In this document: one piece after another, positions 8,869 through 16,930 of the stretch
How the letters are laid out: each line of letters begins with the position of its first letter
Position numbering within the stretch: the first letter of the stretch is position 1
DNA from: Neolewinella agarilytica
GTDB lineage: Bacteria; Bacteroidota; Bacteroidia; Chitinophagales; Saprospiraceae
Direction of reading: 5' to 3'
Assembly: GCF_900110645.1 (NCBI RefSeq)
Contig: NZ_FOFB01000023.1
Location: 1-64,000 of the forward strand
Length of the DNA: 64,000 bases
Program-made: the position numbers and the translations under genes
Notes under the pieces: generated by a model
Told to the model about the DNA's origin: nothing
Databases searched by the model: none
What the model saw: the letters and a program-made list of their open reading frames with translations, nothing else

Positions 8869-8964
8869 CTAGCGGTTTTTCTTCTTGTGGCGGTTCTTGC
8901 GCAGACGCTTTTTCCGCTTATGGGTAGCAATCTTATGACGCTTCCGCTTTTTTCCACACGGCAT
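8869..8964 (-). CDS. AURKAIP1/COX24-domain small basic protein (31 aa)
   Basis: A 31-residue protein made almost entirely of Lys, Arg and His: it opens MPCGKKRKRHKIATHKRKKR and ends RKNRHKKKNR. It is too short for most gene callers but matches a tiny Bacteroidota protein family carrying the AURKAIP1/COX24 domain, related to mitochondrial ribosomal protein mS38. It is therefore probably a small-subunit ribosomal protein binding rRNA near the decoding region. Typical family members have Ser at position 3; here it is Cys. It lies between the TPR gene and rng on the same strand, in keeping with a translation/RNA gene cluster. Confidence 0.85.
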   Translation of the reverse strand: MPCGKKRKRHKIATHKRKKRLRKNRHKKKNR

Positions 8965-9039
8965 ATATTAGTCGTTTAGGTTATGAAAAATGGTTACGAG
9001 TATGTCAACCCGCTGGTTTAAAACAGCAGGAGAGTTGTT

Positions 9040-9852
9040 TTAGTTGGCTTCTTGTTCGCGAATTGCTTTGAGGATATCCGTACAGCGGGTAGCCATCAGG
9101 GCAGACTCTTCCACACGATCAAGGTTTTCGTAGACCTTAGCGAGTGGGCAAACAGCGTCCGGATTGTCCGGAGCAAGCGCTACGGCTTTCTCCAGCCGGA
9201 TTACGGCACGATCCAGCTGGTTGGTTTTAATGGCCAGCTGACCGAGGGTAATGTAGACCCGAGCGTTCTCGGGGTACTTTTTTTCCAGATCGCGCAACAT
9301 CAGAATTCCTTTCATCGGGTTGTCCTGCGGAGGATAATCTGTGTAGGCGAGTGCCAGATTGATGCGGTTGTCCGCATTGTCCGGATTAAGACTGATGGCT
9401 GCCTGGTAAGCCTGTTCAGCCTGAGAAGCGCAAAACTGCCGGGTCTTTTCGTCACTGCTTTCACGCTGAAGGCAGAGATTAAAGGTAGTAGCGGTGATGC
9501 TCCAGGATTCTTCGGTACCTGCGTTTTCGGCTATCTGGCGGGCGTAGATGCCGGAGATGGCTGGTTGGCCAGCCCGGTACCACTCACCAGCAAGTTGTTC
9601 CTGCAGGTCTCTTTTTTCTTCTTCGTTGCCCTCAGCGGCCACGAGGCGTTCCTCGAGGCTGGCCAATGTGGCCATTTGGGCGGGGCTAAGATCCGGACGT
9701 GCCGCCCGGATCAAAGATTCTAAACCGGTAGCCTCCAACGGGCCGCGATCAAAACCGCTTTTCATTTCTGGTGGCCGTACGGGGCAGCCCCAGTAGGTCA
9801 GTAGCAACAAGGCCGAAGCCACGGCTACGGAGATCCACTGGTTACGTCCCAT
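9040..9852 (-). CDS. Membrane-anchored tetratricopeptide-repeat protein
   Basis: A 270-residue protein with one N-terminal hydrophobic segment (ISVAVASALLLLTYWGC, residues 7-23). The Cys may be a lipobox, but the motif is imperfect. Tetratricopeptide-like helices follow; the clearest are AYQAAISLNPDNADNRINLALAY and the repeat around 200-250 (AVIRLEKAVALAPDNPDAVC). TPRs usually mediate protein-protein contacts, probably in the periplasm or at the inner membrane here. Its ATG overlaps the HU stop codon by one base (TAATG), so the two genes are translationally coupled. The partner is unknown. Confidence 0.8.
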   Translation of the reverse strand: MGRNQWISVAVASALLLLTYWGCPVRPPEMKSGFDRGPLEATGLESLIRAARPDLSPAQMATLASLEERLVAAEGNEEEKRDLQEQLAGEWYRAGQPAISGIYARQIAENAGTEESWSITATTFNLCLQRESSDEKTRQFCASQAEQAYQAAISLNPDNADNRINLALAYTDYPPQDNPMKGILMLRDLEKKYPENARVYITLGQLAIKTNQLDRAVIRLEKAVALAPDNPDAVCPLAKVYENLDRVEESALMATRCTDILKAIREQEAN

Positions 9853-10163
9853 TAGTCGTTGTTCTCTTCGTTAGGAAGATGCTTCACCTTGTCTTTTACC
9901 TGTTCGACAAACACTTTGGCTGGTTTGAAGGCAGGGATGAAGTGCTCGGGAATCTCAATGGCTTTGTTCTCCTTAATGTGGCGACCAATCTTTTTGGCAC
10001 GCTTCTTAACGACGAAAGAGCCGAAGCCGCGGATGTAGACATTCTCTCCTTCAGACAGACTACCCTTCACTTCTTTAAAGAAGCTTTCCAGTGATACCAG
10101 AACATCTACTTTAGCGATGCCTGTTTTTTCAGAGATGCTAGCGACTAAATCAGCTTTTCTCAT
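9852..10163 (-). CDS. HU family DNA-binding protein
   Basis: A 103-residue histone-like protein that bends and compacts DNA as a dimer. It opens MRKADLVASISEKTG, has the family's GFGSF turn (YIRGFGSFVVKKR, near residues 44-56) and the IPEHFIPAFKPAK C-terminal signature, in which the usual AARxGRNP arm is replaced by AKKIGRHIK. A short acidic tail (NEENND) extends past the family norm. It is first in a minus-strand set with the TPR gene. A GATATTTG sequence upstream differs by one base from the TAnnTTTG -7 box. Confident call; whether it is the main HU or a specialised paralogue is unknown. Confidence 0.93.
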   Translation of the reverse strand: MRKADLVASISEKTGIAKVDVLVSLESFFKEVKGSLSEGENVYIRGFGSFVVKKRAKKIGRHIKENKAIEIPEHFIPAFKPAKVFVEQVKDKVKHLPNEENND

Positions 10164-10328
10164 ATTAATTTTTATTGTTCGTGGGGACTCGTTTTACAAA
10201 AGCGACGCAAATATCGCATTTTATCTGGAAGGTACCACTTAAAATGCATTATTTCTTTACAATCAAGTAGTTATGGGTGGTCAGGATGACGCTAAAATGA
10301 CGGTTAGCGGCCTGTTTTGGGGACTTGC

Positions 10329-10539
10329 GGCGCGGACGCAGGTGCGAGGAGTGTTAATAGGAGCAGTAGAGACGCTGTACGTCGAGTCGGACAAGGGAGC
10401 GCAACGACTTTGGGCGTGTTGTACCTGCTCCCGCGGGAAAGAACCACTCCCGGAGCCTTCGGCCCCGTTCGGGTTCAACGCATAGCAATCCGGCCCCCTT
10501 TGCTCCCTTTTCCTTTCCCTTGCACCTGCGTCCGCGCCC
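10329..10539. repeat. R1 inverted pair (copies 3 and 4) between divergent HU and yicC
   Basis: Copy 3 (10329-10345, plus) and copy 4 (10520-10539, minus, exact consensus) face each other 174 bp apart. They fill most of the 420-bp gap 10164-10583, which has no gene. The interior contains CCCGGAGCC...CCGTTCGGGTTC and CTTTGCTCCCTT words that also occur inside the 19312-19703 pair. This suggests one element with terminal inverted repeats and a partly shared core. Confidence 0.8.
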
Positions 10540-10546
10540 GTCTGTC

Positions 10547-10554
10547 TATCTTTG
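10547..10554 (+). promoter_or_regulatory. Bacteroidota -7 box for yicC-gmk
   Basis: TATCTTTG fits the Bacteroidota primary sigma -7 consensus TAnnTTTG, 29 bp before the yicC ATG. The nearest upstream TTG is the end of R1 copy 4, 24 bp away, slightly longer than the usual spacing. The -33 region is thus made of repeat sequence. Confidence 0.6.
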
Positions 10555-10583
10555 CCTTCCCCAAAACATCCATACATCCCTCT

Positions 10584-11462
10584 ATGCTCTTATCTATGAC
10601 TGGCTATGGCCGGGCAACTACCTCCCAACCGGGCAAAACCTACACCGTCGAAATTCGCTCACTTAACAGTAAGCAGAACGACCTTCGGCTGCGCACGAAC
10701 CAACAGTTGCACAAATACGAAATGCAGCTCCGCCGGTTTGTGCTGGATCAGGTGCAGCGGGGTAAACTGGAGATCACCGTCGAGGTAGCGGATGAAACCG
10801 GTGGCAACGCAGTCACGATCAACGCCGCTCTGCTCGACCGGCTGTATGACGGCCTGAAAGAGCGGATGCTCTCTCTGCCCCCGGAGCACGTCTCTGGCGT
10901 GTACGCCGGCCTGCTCCGCATTCCGGGGATCGTCGAATCCGGCAGTAACCGCCTGGCTGACGATGACTGGGGCCACCTGAAGGCAACCGCCGCCGCCTGC
11001 ATCGAACACCTTAATGAATACCGCCGCCAGGAGGGAGAAGTGATGGCGGCAGACCTCAGCTCCAGCTGTACGGGTATCGCCGATCTGCTGACGGAGGTAG
11101 AGAAATACGAAGAGCAGCGCGTGCAGTCCGTCCGTGACCGGATGGAGAAACACCTCAAAGATTTTATGGGGCGGGGCAATGTGGACAAGAACCGCTACGA
11201 GCAAGAGGTGCTGTTCTACCTGGAGAAAATGGACATCAACGAAGAGAAGGTGCGCTTGCGCCAAAACTGTGAGTATTTCCTGGAAATCCTGAACAACGAG
11301 GATACCGTGAAGGGGCGTAAGCTCAACTTCATCAGCCAGGAAATTGGCCGGGAGGTCAACACTTTGGGCTCTAAAGCGTATTCACCGGACATCCAGAAAT
11401 TGGTGGTCAACATGAAGGAGCACCTTGAAATGATCAAAGAACAACTTGCTAATGTCGCCTGA
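10584..11462 (+). CDS. YicC/YloC family endoribonuclease
   Basis: A 292-residue protein of the YicC family, now known as endoribonucleases that cut structured RNAs. The start is the ATG giving MLLSMTGYGRA, the near-universal opening of the family; the open frame upstream runs through repeat DNA and is not coding. The conserved middle (YEMQLRRFVLDQVQRGKLEITVEV) and the DUF1732 C-terminal part (RLRQNCEYFLEIL, KGRKLNFISQEIGREVNTLGSKA, IQKLVVNMKEHLEMIKEQLANV) are both intact. It overlaps the guanylate kinase start by 11 bp, the widespread yicC-gmk arrangement. Confidence 0.95.
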   Translation: MLLSMTGYGRATTSQPGKTYTVEIRSLNSKQNDLRLRTNQQLHKYEMQLRRFVLDQVQRGKLEITVEVADETGGNAVTINAALLDRLYDGLKERMLSLPPEHVSGVYAGLLRIPGIVESGSNRLADDDWGHLKATAAACIEHLNEYRRQEGEVMAADLSSSCTGIADLLTEVEKYEEQRVQSVRDRMEKHLKDFMGRGNVDKNRYEQEVLFYLEKMDINEEKVRLRQNCEYFLEILNNEDTVKGRKLNFISQEIGREVNTLGSKAYSPDIQKLVVNMKEHLEMIKEQLANVA

Positions 11463-12039
11463 TCCTACCTCCGGCAAAATGCTGATCTTTACCGCGCCCT
11501 CCGGAGCGGGTAAGACGACCATCGTCCGCCATCTGCTGAAGCATTTTGGTGAACTGGCCTTCTCTGTCTCCGCCACCAACCGCCCGATTCGGGAAGGGGA
11601 AGAAGACGGACGCTCCTATTACTTCCTGAGCACGGAAGAGTTTGAAGCAAAAATTGCCGCCGGTGACTTCGTTGAATACGAAGAGGTTTACCCCGGTCGG
11701 TTTTACGGAACGCTTCGGTCAGAGATCGAACGCATCTGGGCAAACGGTCAGGCCATCGTCTTTGACATTGAGGTGAAGGGCGCCACTAACCTGAAGAAAT
11801 TCTATCCGGAGGAAAGCACGGCAGTCTTCGTGGCACCTCCCAGCCCGGAGGTACTCTTTCAGCGCCTGCGCGACCGGAAAACGGAGAGCGAAGCCGAAAT
11901 CCAGACCCGCATTGACCGCGCGGGAGAAGAGCTCACTTACGTTAACAGCTTTGACCGGGTATTGCTAAATGATGATCTGGAAACAGCGCTGGCGGAGGCG
12001 GAGAGTATCGTGCTGGACGTTCTGGGCATAGTGGATTAG
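11452..12039 (+). CDS. gmk: Guanylate kinase
   Basis: Phosphorylates GMP to GDP with ATP in purine nucleotide synthesis. The 195-residue cytoplasmic enzyme has its P-loop at residues 16-23 (PSGAGKTT). The GMP-binding region follows: SATNRPIREGEEDGRSYYFLS, where the Arg, the Tyr pair and the following FVEYEEVYPGRFYGT loop contact GMP. Next come FDIEVKGATNLKK and the lid RLRDRKTESEAEIQTRID. The only ATG close to the P-loop that leaves a normal N-terminus is at 11452, inside the end of yicC, so the two genes are coupled. Length and motifs are standard. Confidence 0.97.
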   Translation: MSPDPTSGKMLIFTAPSGAGKTTIVRHLLKHFGELAFSVSATNRPIREGEEDGRSYYFLSTEEFEAKIAAGDFVEYEEVYPGRFYGTLRSEIERIWANGQAIVFDIEVKGATNLKKFYPEESTAVFVAPPSPEVLFQRLRDRKTESEAEIQTRIDRAGEELTYVNSFDRVLLNDDLETALAEAESIVLDVLGIVD

Positions 12040-12245
12040 TTTGTTCTCGTCAGCTTATGGTCTCTCTTATGTGTCCTTTGTGCCTATGTGCCCTGTGTGT
12101 CAACACTGAAATTGCGTAGCAATGATTTTCTGCGCTCCGCGCATTTTTACGCAGAGAAAACAAAGACACAGCGTACACACAGGAAAGGTATCAAGTACAC
12201 GAAAACCTTAGTGGCAGCTTGCTTCCGGTGCACAGCGCGGCCGGG
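12040..12245. other. Intergenic stretch with weak inverted repeat
   Basis: No gene. A purine/pyrimidine-biased segment (TGTGTCCTTTGTGCC near 12069) is loosely mirrored by AACAAAGACACAGCG near 12158, flanking TGCGCTCCGCGCA. This is a low-quality inverted repeat between the convergent gmk and helicase genes. Confidence 0.4.
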
Positions 12246-13553
12246 CTACCGCCTCATCATCTCATAAAATTCCACCACCGCCGGATCCACCATCACGTCT
12301 CTGGGCGTAAGGGGGTTGCGCAGTACGATGCCTTCCAGCGTACGACAACGGGAGAGGGCTACGTAGGTTTGTCCGTGCTCGAAAGCGCCCCTACCCAGAT
12401 CGATCACGATGCGGTCAAAAGTCTTGCCCTGAGATTTATGGATAGTGACAGCCCAGGCAAGCCGGACGGGGAGCTGCTTGTAGGTTCCCAGCGTTTCGGT
12501 CCCGATTTTGCTCAGATCGTCGCCCGTGGCTTTATAGCGGATGATGTCCCAGGCTTCCTTGCCGACTTCAATGGTACGATCCTGTTCACCTTCCCGTACC
12601 CGAATGATGACCGACTCCGGCTTACATTCAATAATGGTGCCGATGGTGCCGTTGACGTACTTTTTGTCGGTGTCGTTTCTCACCGTCATCACCTGTGCTC
12701 CTACTTTGAGCTTCAGGGCGGCGGGGACGGGGAAAAGACGTTCCTGGAAGGCACCCTTCGTTTCGGCCAGGTAGAGCATCTCCGGGTTGTCGTTCTCGGC
12801 CAGTGCTTTAGCGTTGATGGCCGTCACGGTAGCGTTGCGGGCGGCGAGGGTGAGGTAGTTCTCGCCCTCGGCGGGTACGAAGTCCGGGATGTGGCGCTCG
12901 TTGAGCGATTCCAGCTCGTCGTAATCGACGGTAGCGTTGCGGATAGCTTCCAGCAGGCGAAGAAAATGGCGGCTGTCTTGCCGGTAGACCTGCTGAAGCT
13001 CAATCATTTCCAGATCGATGTAGTCCAGGCAGTCCGCACTGAAAAAGTAAGCGCTGGCGTATCGTTGACTGAAGTACTGCCGTTCTTCCTGACTACTCAC
13101 TACCGGCGGCAACTGATAAAGATCTCCGAAAAGGATGATCTGGACGCCGCCGAAGGGCTTATGGCTGTCCCGGTTGAGCTTCAGGGCGAAATCAATGGCC
13201 TCCATCACGTCGGCCCGGACCATACTGATCTCATCAATCACGAGCACTTCCAGGTTCATGAACAGCCGCTTGTAGCGGCGGTTGGGGCGGACGTCTCCCG
13301 GCTGAATCAGCCGCGGTGGGAAACCGAAAAGAGAATGAATGGTCTGCCCGTGCACGTTCAGGGCCGCGACTCCCGTGGGGGCGACTACGACTACGTTTTT
13401 CTTGCTGCTGCGCCGGAAAATCTGCAACAGGGTAGACTTACCCGTTCCGGCCCGTCCGGTGATGAACAGGTTAGCGCCAGACTCCATCCGTTCCAGGGCG
13501 TAGTTGAAGTCATCGGAGAGTTGGAGAGGCTGCAGGGCAGTAGGGGAGTCCAT
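12246..13553 (-). CDS. PIF1-like superfamily 1B DNA helicase
   Basis: A 435-residue ATP-dependent helicase of the PIF1/RecD2-like group (5'-3' translocases in characterised members). Motifs appear in order: Walker A GRAGTGKST (residues 33-41, Lys39), motif Ia VVAPTGVAALNVHGQTIHS, Walker B VLVIDEISMVRAD, motif III FGDLYQLPPV, the 2B/SH3-like KVGAQVMTVRND and motif V-VI TIHKSQGKTFDRIVIDL ... YVALSRCRTLEGI. No extra domains are present, so this is a minimal core. It has its own transcription unit between gmk and a beta-barrel gene. Its role in replication or repair cannot be specified from sequence. Confidence 0.93.
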   Translation of the reverse strand: MDSPTALQPLQLSDDFNYALERMESGANLFITGRAGTGKSTLLQIFRRSSKKNVVVVAPTGVAALNVHGQTIHSLFGFPPRLIQPGDVRPNRRYKRLFMNLEVLVIDEISMVRADVMEAIDFALKLNRDSHKPFGGVQIILFGDLYQLPPVVSSQEERQYFSQRYASAYFFSADCLDYIDLEMIELQQVYRQDSRHFLRLLEAIRNATVDYDELESLNERHIPDFVPAEGENYLTLAARNATVTAINAKALAENDNPEMLYLAETKGAFQERLFPVPAALKLKVGAQVMTVRNDTDKKYVNGTIGTIIECKPESVIIRVREGEQDRTIEVGKEAWDIIRYKATGDDLSKIGTETLGTYKQLPVRLAWAVTIHKSQGKTFDRIVIDLGRGAFEHGQTYVALSRCRTLEGIVLRNPLTPRDVMVDPAVVEFYEMMRR

Positions 13554-13724
13554 GGTGGCGAAGGTAGGGAAATCAGGGAGACGTTAAAAGACCAATAAAA
13601 AGGAAAGGCTTAGGGCTTCCGATAAAATATGGAGCGGGGTTTGAGGGTTCAGGCTGGGTCTGGAGGGGAAGCCTCCCGTAAAAGTTTTACACCACCTTTT
13701 AACCACACTCTTACAACCGATCTT

Positions 13725-14261
13725 ATGCGTATTCTTTCATTTTCTCTTTTTTGCTTGTTGTTGTCAGCACCTGCCTTTGCGCAGATTGATGCTAAGCTTA
13801 ATCTTGGTTCCGCCATTTTCGGCGGGCTGAATGTTTCGGCGGATATTGCCATAGCGGATAATATGTCCATCGCGCCAGGATTTGGCATCGCTACAACTAA
13901 GGTGACGTTGGAGGGTGACAAGTATAACTTCAAGGTCGTTCGCTTTGTGCCGGAGTATCGGTATTACTTTAACCCGGACTACGGGGCAGACCGCTTCTTC
14001 GTCGGGGCATATGGTAAGCTGGCGGCGCTGTCTGCTGGCGAAGCAGATGGCTACCGGATCGACGGCACTAAGGGCACCCTTGGCCTGCTGGTGGGGAACA
14101 AATGGATTGCGCAAAGTGGCTTCGTATTTGAGCTCAACTTTGGCCTGGGCACGGGAGGTGTTTTCCCGGGCGCGGATGGAGACGCGCCTTTCATTGCGGC
14201 CATCGATGCACTGTCAAAGGTCGATGTACGATTGGGGATTGTGGCGGGCTGGCGGTTTTAA
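13725..14261 (+). CDS. Small outer-membrane beta-barrel protein
   Basis: A 178-residue exported protein from the ATG at 13725; the frame is open upstream but has no better start. The signal peptide is MRILSFSLFCLLLSAPAFA, cleaved before QIDAKLN. The mature part alternates hydrophobic and polar residues in beta strands (YNFKVVRFVPEYRYYF, FFVGAYGKLAAL, FVFELNFGLGTGG) and ends in an aromatic residue (VAGWRF), the usual mark of an outer-membrane barrel. It resembles DUF3575/OmpA-like eight-stranded barrels. An R1 repeat begins two bases after its stop codon. Ligand unknown. Confidence 0.75.
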   Translation: MRILSFSLFCLLLSAPAFAQIDAKLNLGSAIFGGLNVSADIAIADNMSIAPGFGIATTKVTLEGDKYNFKVVRFVPEYRYYFNPDYGADRFFVGAYGKLAALSAGEADGYRIDGTKGTLGLLVGNKWIAQSGFVFELNFGLGTGGVFPGADGDAPFIAAIDALSKVDVRLGIVAGWRF

Positions 14262-14262
14262 T

Positions 14263-14613
14263 GGGCGCGCTCACCGCAGGTGCAGGCGCGCGCGAGAGGA
14301 GCAATGATTGGTGGTTGTGTAGCGAAGATGGCTTCGTAATAGTGGGGCAGCAGGGGGGCAAACCAGATTGTCGCTTTTTCGGCACTCTAGCCCCCAATTG
14401 GGGGAAGTTCCCTTTCATAGGAAATCACCGAGGCTGACTCTGTTTCAAAAAAGATGTGCTCTCAAATGGCGTTGTTGCATGAATCGGCCTCAATTGAGCT
14501 GATTTCATAAAGATGGGCTAGCCCCATATCTTTGCAAAGCAAAGGAGTAAAAGCAAGGAAAGACAAATACTGCTCTTTGCTCAAAACCATTCTTTGCACC
14601 CGCGTCCGCGCCC
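14263..14613. repeat. R1 inverted pair (copies 5 and 6) in a convergent gap
   Basis: Copy 5 (14263-14284, plus, degenerate centre) begins two bases after the upstream stop codon. Copy 6 (14594-14613, minus, 19 of 20 bases) ends just before the next gene's stop. The 359-bp gap 14262-14620 has no gene. It also contains CCCCCAATTGGGGG, a perfect short palindrome near 14391. Confidence 0.75.
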
Positions 14614-14620
14614 TCTCCCA

Positions 14621-15658
14621 TCACCGCCTCCCCAAAAATACCTTCAACCCCACACCCCCGGAAAATCCCGACTGCCCCAAACTGCCACCCAGCCGTGGAT
14701 TGTACCCAACGTGAAAATCCAGCGCCACCCGCTCGTTGAAGTTGTAGAGGAAGCCCGCCTTGAAGTCCGCGGACAAGTTCCCGCCGCTAAAGTCAATGAC
14801 GCGGTCGATATTTTCCCGCTCGTAGTATTGGGTCACGTAATCGTAGCGCAAGCCGGCGGCGAGGTAGGGCTGGAACTTCTTCCCTTCGTTGAAGAGATAG
14901 CGAAAACCGACGTTGGCGGCGTAGCGGTTGCTCCGGCTGAGGAACTCACGGTCAGTGGTCTGTTCAACGTTGTTGGCGGAAAAACTCAGACCACCTTCCA
15001 GCAGGAGTTTGTTCGTAAGGAAGTAACCGCCGTTGAGGGAGATCGCTCCGGAGATCAGGTTGATGTCATTGAGTTTACCCAGGGTGAGCTGGCCGACGGA
15101 GGCGTCCAGAAAGAAGGTGCCTTTGCGGCTTCCGATATCGTTCTGTTTGCTGCCTTCCAGGTCACCGAAGACGAGGTTAATGCCAAAATCAAGCGTCAGT
15201 CCCGACGCCCGGGCTTCCCCGCCCGTATTATAGCGCAGCCCTGCCGTGGCCATGATGCCCGGGGCCAGCTGGTATTCCGCCCCGACACCACCACGCAGAT
15301 AGGTCTGGAGATTGTTCTCAAACAATAGCCCGGCACCCACTTCTGCGAAGTACCGCAGGCGGCGCATCCGGCCGGTCGGCAGGTAGTAGCGCACGAAAGG
15401 TTCGATGCGGTAGTGAGGATCTTCCAGGTCATCGTTGAGCAGGGAGCCGAGTTCCAGCCGGGTACCAACCATAACATTATTCTCCAGGAAGAAGCCACCC
15501 GAAAAAGAAGAGCCCAGCAAATCGCCGACCCCGGGCCGGCTGGTGACGGTCCGCAGCCCCGCATCGGCGTTGAGGTACCAGTTGCCTTTGTCATATTGGG
15601 CCTGGAGGCTGAGGGAGAAAAGAAGGAGGAGGAAAGGGAATATAAATTTCATATCCAT
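14621..15658 (-). CDS. Outer-membrane beta-barrel protein, paralogue A
   Basis: A 345-residue exported barrel. The signal peptide (FIFPFLLLLFSLSLQAQ) is followed by YDKGNWYLNADAGLRT, then many amphipathic strands. An internal duplication is likely: the first half (GNWYLNADAGL ... VGTRLELGSLL ... RYFAEVGAGLLFENN) resembles the second (GTFFLDASVGQLTLGKLND ... LEGGLSFSANN ... KFQPYLAAGLRYDY), as if two eight-stranded units were joined. It ends in GGVGLKVFLGRR. The neighbour at 15728 has the same plan and near-identical landmarks, so the two are tandem paralogues. The first ATG (15658) is used; 15652 is equally possible. Confidence 0.75.
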   Translation of the reverse strand: MDMKFIFPFLLLLFSLSLQAQYDKGNWYLNADAGLRTVTSRPGVGDLLGSSFSGGFFLENNVMVGTRLELGSLLNDDLEDPHYRIEPFVRYYLPTGRMRRLRYFAEVGAGLLFENNLQTYLRGGVGAEYQLAPGIMATAGLRYNTGGEARASGLTLDFGINLVFGDLEGSKQNDIGSRKGTFFLDASVGQLTLGKLNDINLISGAISLNGGYFLTNKLLLEGGLSFSANNVEQTTDREFLSRSNRYAANVGFRYLFNEGKKFQPYLAAGLRYDYVTQYYERENIDRVIDFSGGNLSADFKAGFLYNFNERVALDFHVGYNPRLGGSLGQSGFSGGVGLKVFLGRR

Positions 15659-15727
15659 AGGGGTTTAGGTGAAAAACACTTGAAAGACTAATGCTTTAAG
15701 CAGTAAGGTTGGTTGGCCAACGGGGCA

Positions 15728-16756
15728 TTACCGCTCCTTTTTGCCGCCCAAAAAAATCTTCACCCCAACCCCCAGCCCCAGCTGCGAAGCTGCTGCCCGG
15801 CTAGCAGTATTATCCCGGAAATTATATTCCAGACTCGCATCCAGCGCTACGTTGTCGCTCAGGAAGAACAGCGTGCCGAGCTTGAGGTAGGGACTAAGAC
15901 CTAAGTGCTCTTCCCGCTCATCCACTCGCCCGGAATCTTCATAATCTACTATCCGACTCTGGTACTGTGCGTTGAGCCCCGCACCGACGTAAGGCCGGAA
16001 TTTACCTTTCCCGGTTAAGAAGTATCGCAGTCCGAGATCGGCGGCTATTGTCGTGGTTTTGTACAGCGACGGAGTATTAGAATAATAGAATTCGCTGCGG
16101 TAATTACTGGCCGAAAGGCTGCCGTTCAGGCTAACTCTGTCAGAAAGCATAATTCCACCACCAAAGTGTAAGTTGTAATTGAGCCATCCGAGTTGACCGC
16201 TGCTCGGGTTATAGTGACCAAGCGTTATTTCGCCGATATTCGGATCAATAAAAATAGATCCTTTGCTAAGATGGTTCTGACCGGGCGCTAAGCCACTACG
16301 ACCAATTACCGTATTAACCCCAAATTGGAGGGATTGTCTGATCACGGCACCTCCGGAAATAGTGGCCTGCAATTTCGCCGAAAGCAAAACATCCGCCGAA
16401 AGCTGATACTCCAAACCAATGGCGGGTTGGTAATTTATTATGCCTCCCCAACGAGAACTAAAGTTTCCCGCCAAGTTCAATTCCGCAAAAGCAGATAGCC
16501 TACTTTGCGGCTTCAGCGACTGGTAATAACGGACGAAAATCGCCGGGTTAAGCACGTTGCCGCCCACCAGCAGGCGATCCAGCAGAAAGAGTCCCGTACG
16601 ACTGGCAGATGGTGGCAGGAAGTCACTCCCCGCAACGGTAGATTGATTTCCGGCATCAATGGCAGAGTTGCCGCTCAGGTACCAGTTGCCGCGCTCGTAT
16701 TGAGCGGAGAGGCTAATTGAAAATAAGACGAAACATAGGGTCAGAAGACGGTGCAT
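15728..16756 (-). CDS. Outer-membrane beta-barrel protein, paralogue B
   Basis: A 342-residue exported barrel paralogous to the gene just downstream. Both have a Leu-rich signal ending in AQ, a YERGNWYLSG (here) or YDKGNWYLNA (there) start, a central GSIFIDPNIGEITLGHYN against GTFFLDASVGQLTLGKLN, the KFRPYVGAGLNAQYQSRIVDYE against KFQPYLAAGLRYDYVTQYYE stretch, and a GLGVGVKIFLGGKKER end. The duplicated two-unit layout is also kept. It is 69 bp from its paralogue and probably in one operon. No function is known; transport or structural roles are both possible. Confidence 0.75.
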   Translation of the reverse strand: MHRLLTLCFVLFSISLSAQYERGNWYLSGNSAIDAGNQSTVAGSDFLPPSASRTGLFLLDRLLVGGNVLNPAIFVRYYQSLKPQSRLSAFAELNLAGNFSSRWGGIINYQPAIGLEYQLSADVLLSAKLQATISGGAVIRQSLQFGVNTVIGRSGLAPGQNHLSKGSIFIDPNIGEITLGHYNPSSGQLGWLNYNLHFGGGIMLSDRVSLNGSLSASNYRSEFYYSNTPSLYKTTTIAADLGLRYFLTGKGKFRPYVGAGLNAQYQSRIVDYEDSGRVDEREEHLGLSPYLKLGTLFFLSDNVALDASLEYNFRDNTASRAAASQLGLGVGVKIFLGGKKER

Positions 16757-16873
16757 AATAGAGGTGCTTTAGGTGTTTATTCAACCTAAAGACCTCGTCC
16801 GCTAATGGAATGGTTGGCTCCTGCCTGACAAATACCGCAGTGTAAAACCATCAGTGGGTGGCTAGCTACTATC

Positions 16874-16930
16874 TGACTTGCTTGACTCCCTGACTCCCTG
16901 ACTCCCTGACTGCTTGACTGCTTGACTAAC
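16874..16930. repeat. 8-bp tandem repeat TGACTCCC/TGACTGCT
   Basis: About seven head-to-tail units beginning TGACT: one TGACTTGCT, three TGACTCCC, two TGACTGCT, then TGACTAAC. The run ends exactly at the stop codon of the DUF4837 gene (16931). Such perfect short tandem arrays can vary in copy number by slippage. Confidence 0.85.

Noticed and set aside
10317-10583. N-terminal extension of YicC through the repeat
   Set aside because: The family begins with MxxSMTGYG, found at 10584; the extension is translated repeat DNA.
12219-13598. 459-residue plus-strand ORF opposite the helicase
   Set aside because: Antisense of a gene with all helicase motifs intact.
16874-16930. CRISPR-like short repeat array
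   Set aside because: Units are 8 bp with no spacers and no cas genes.
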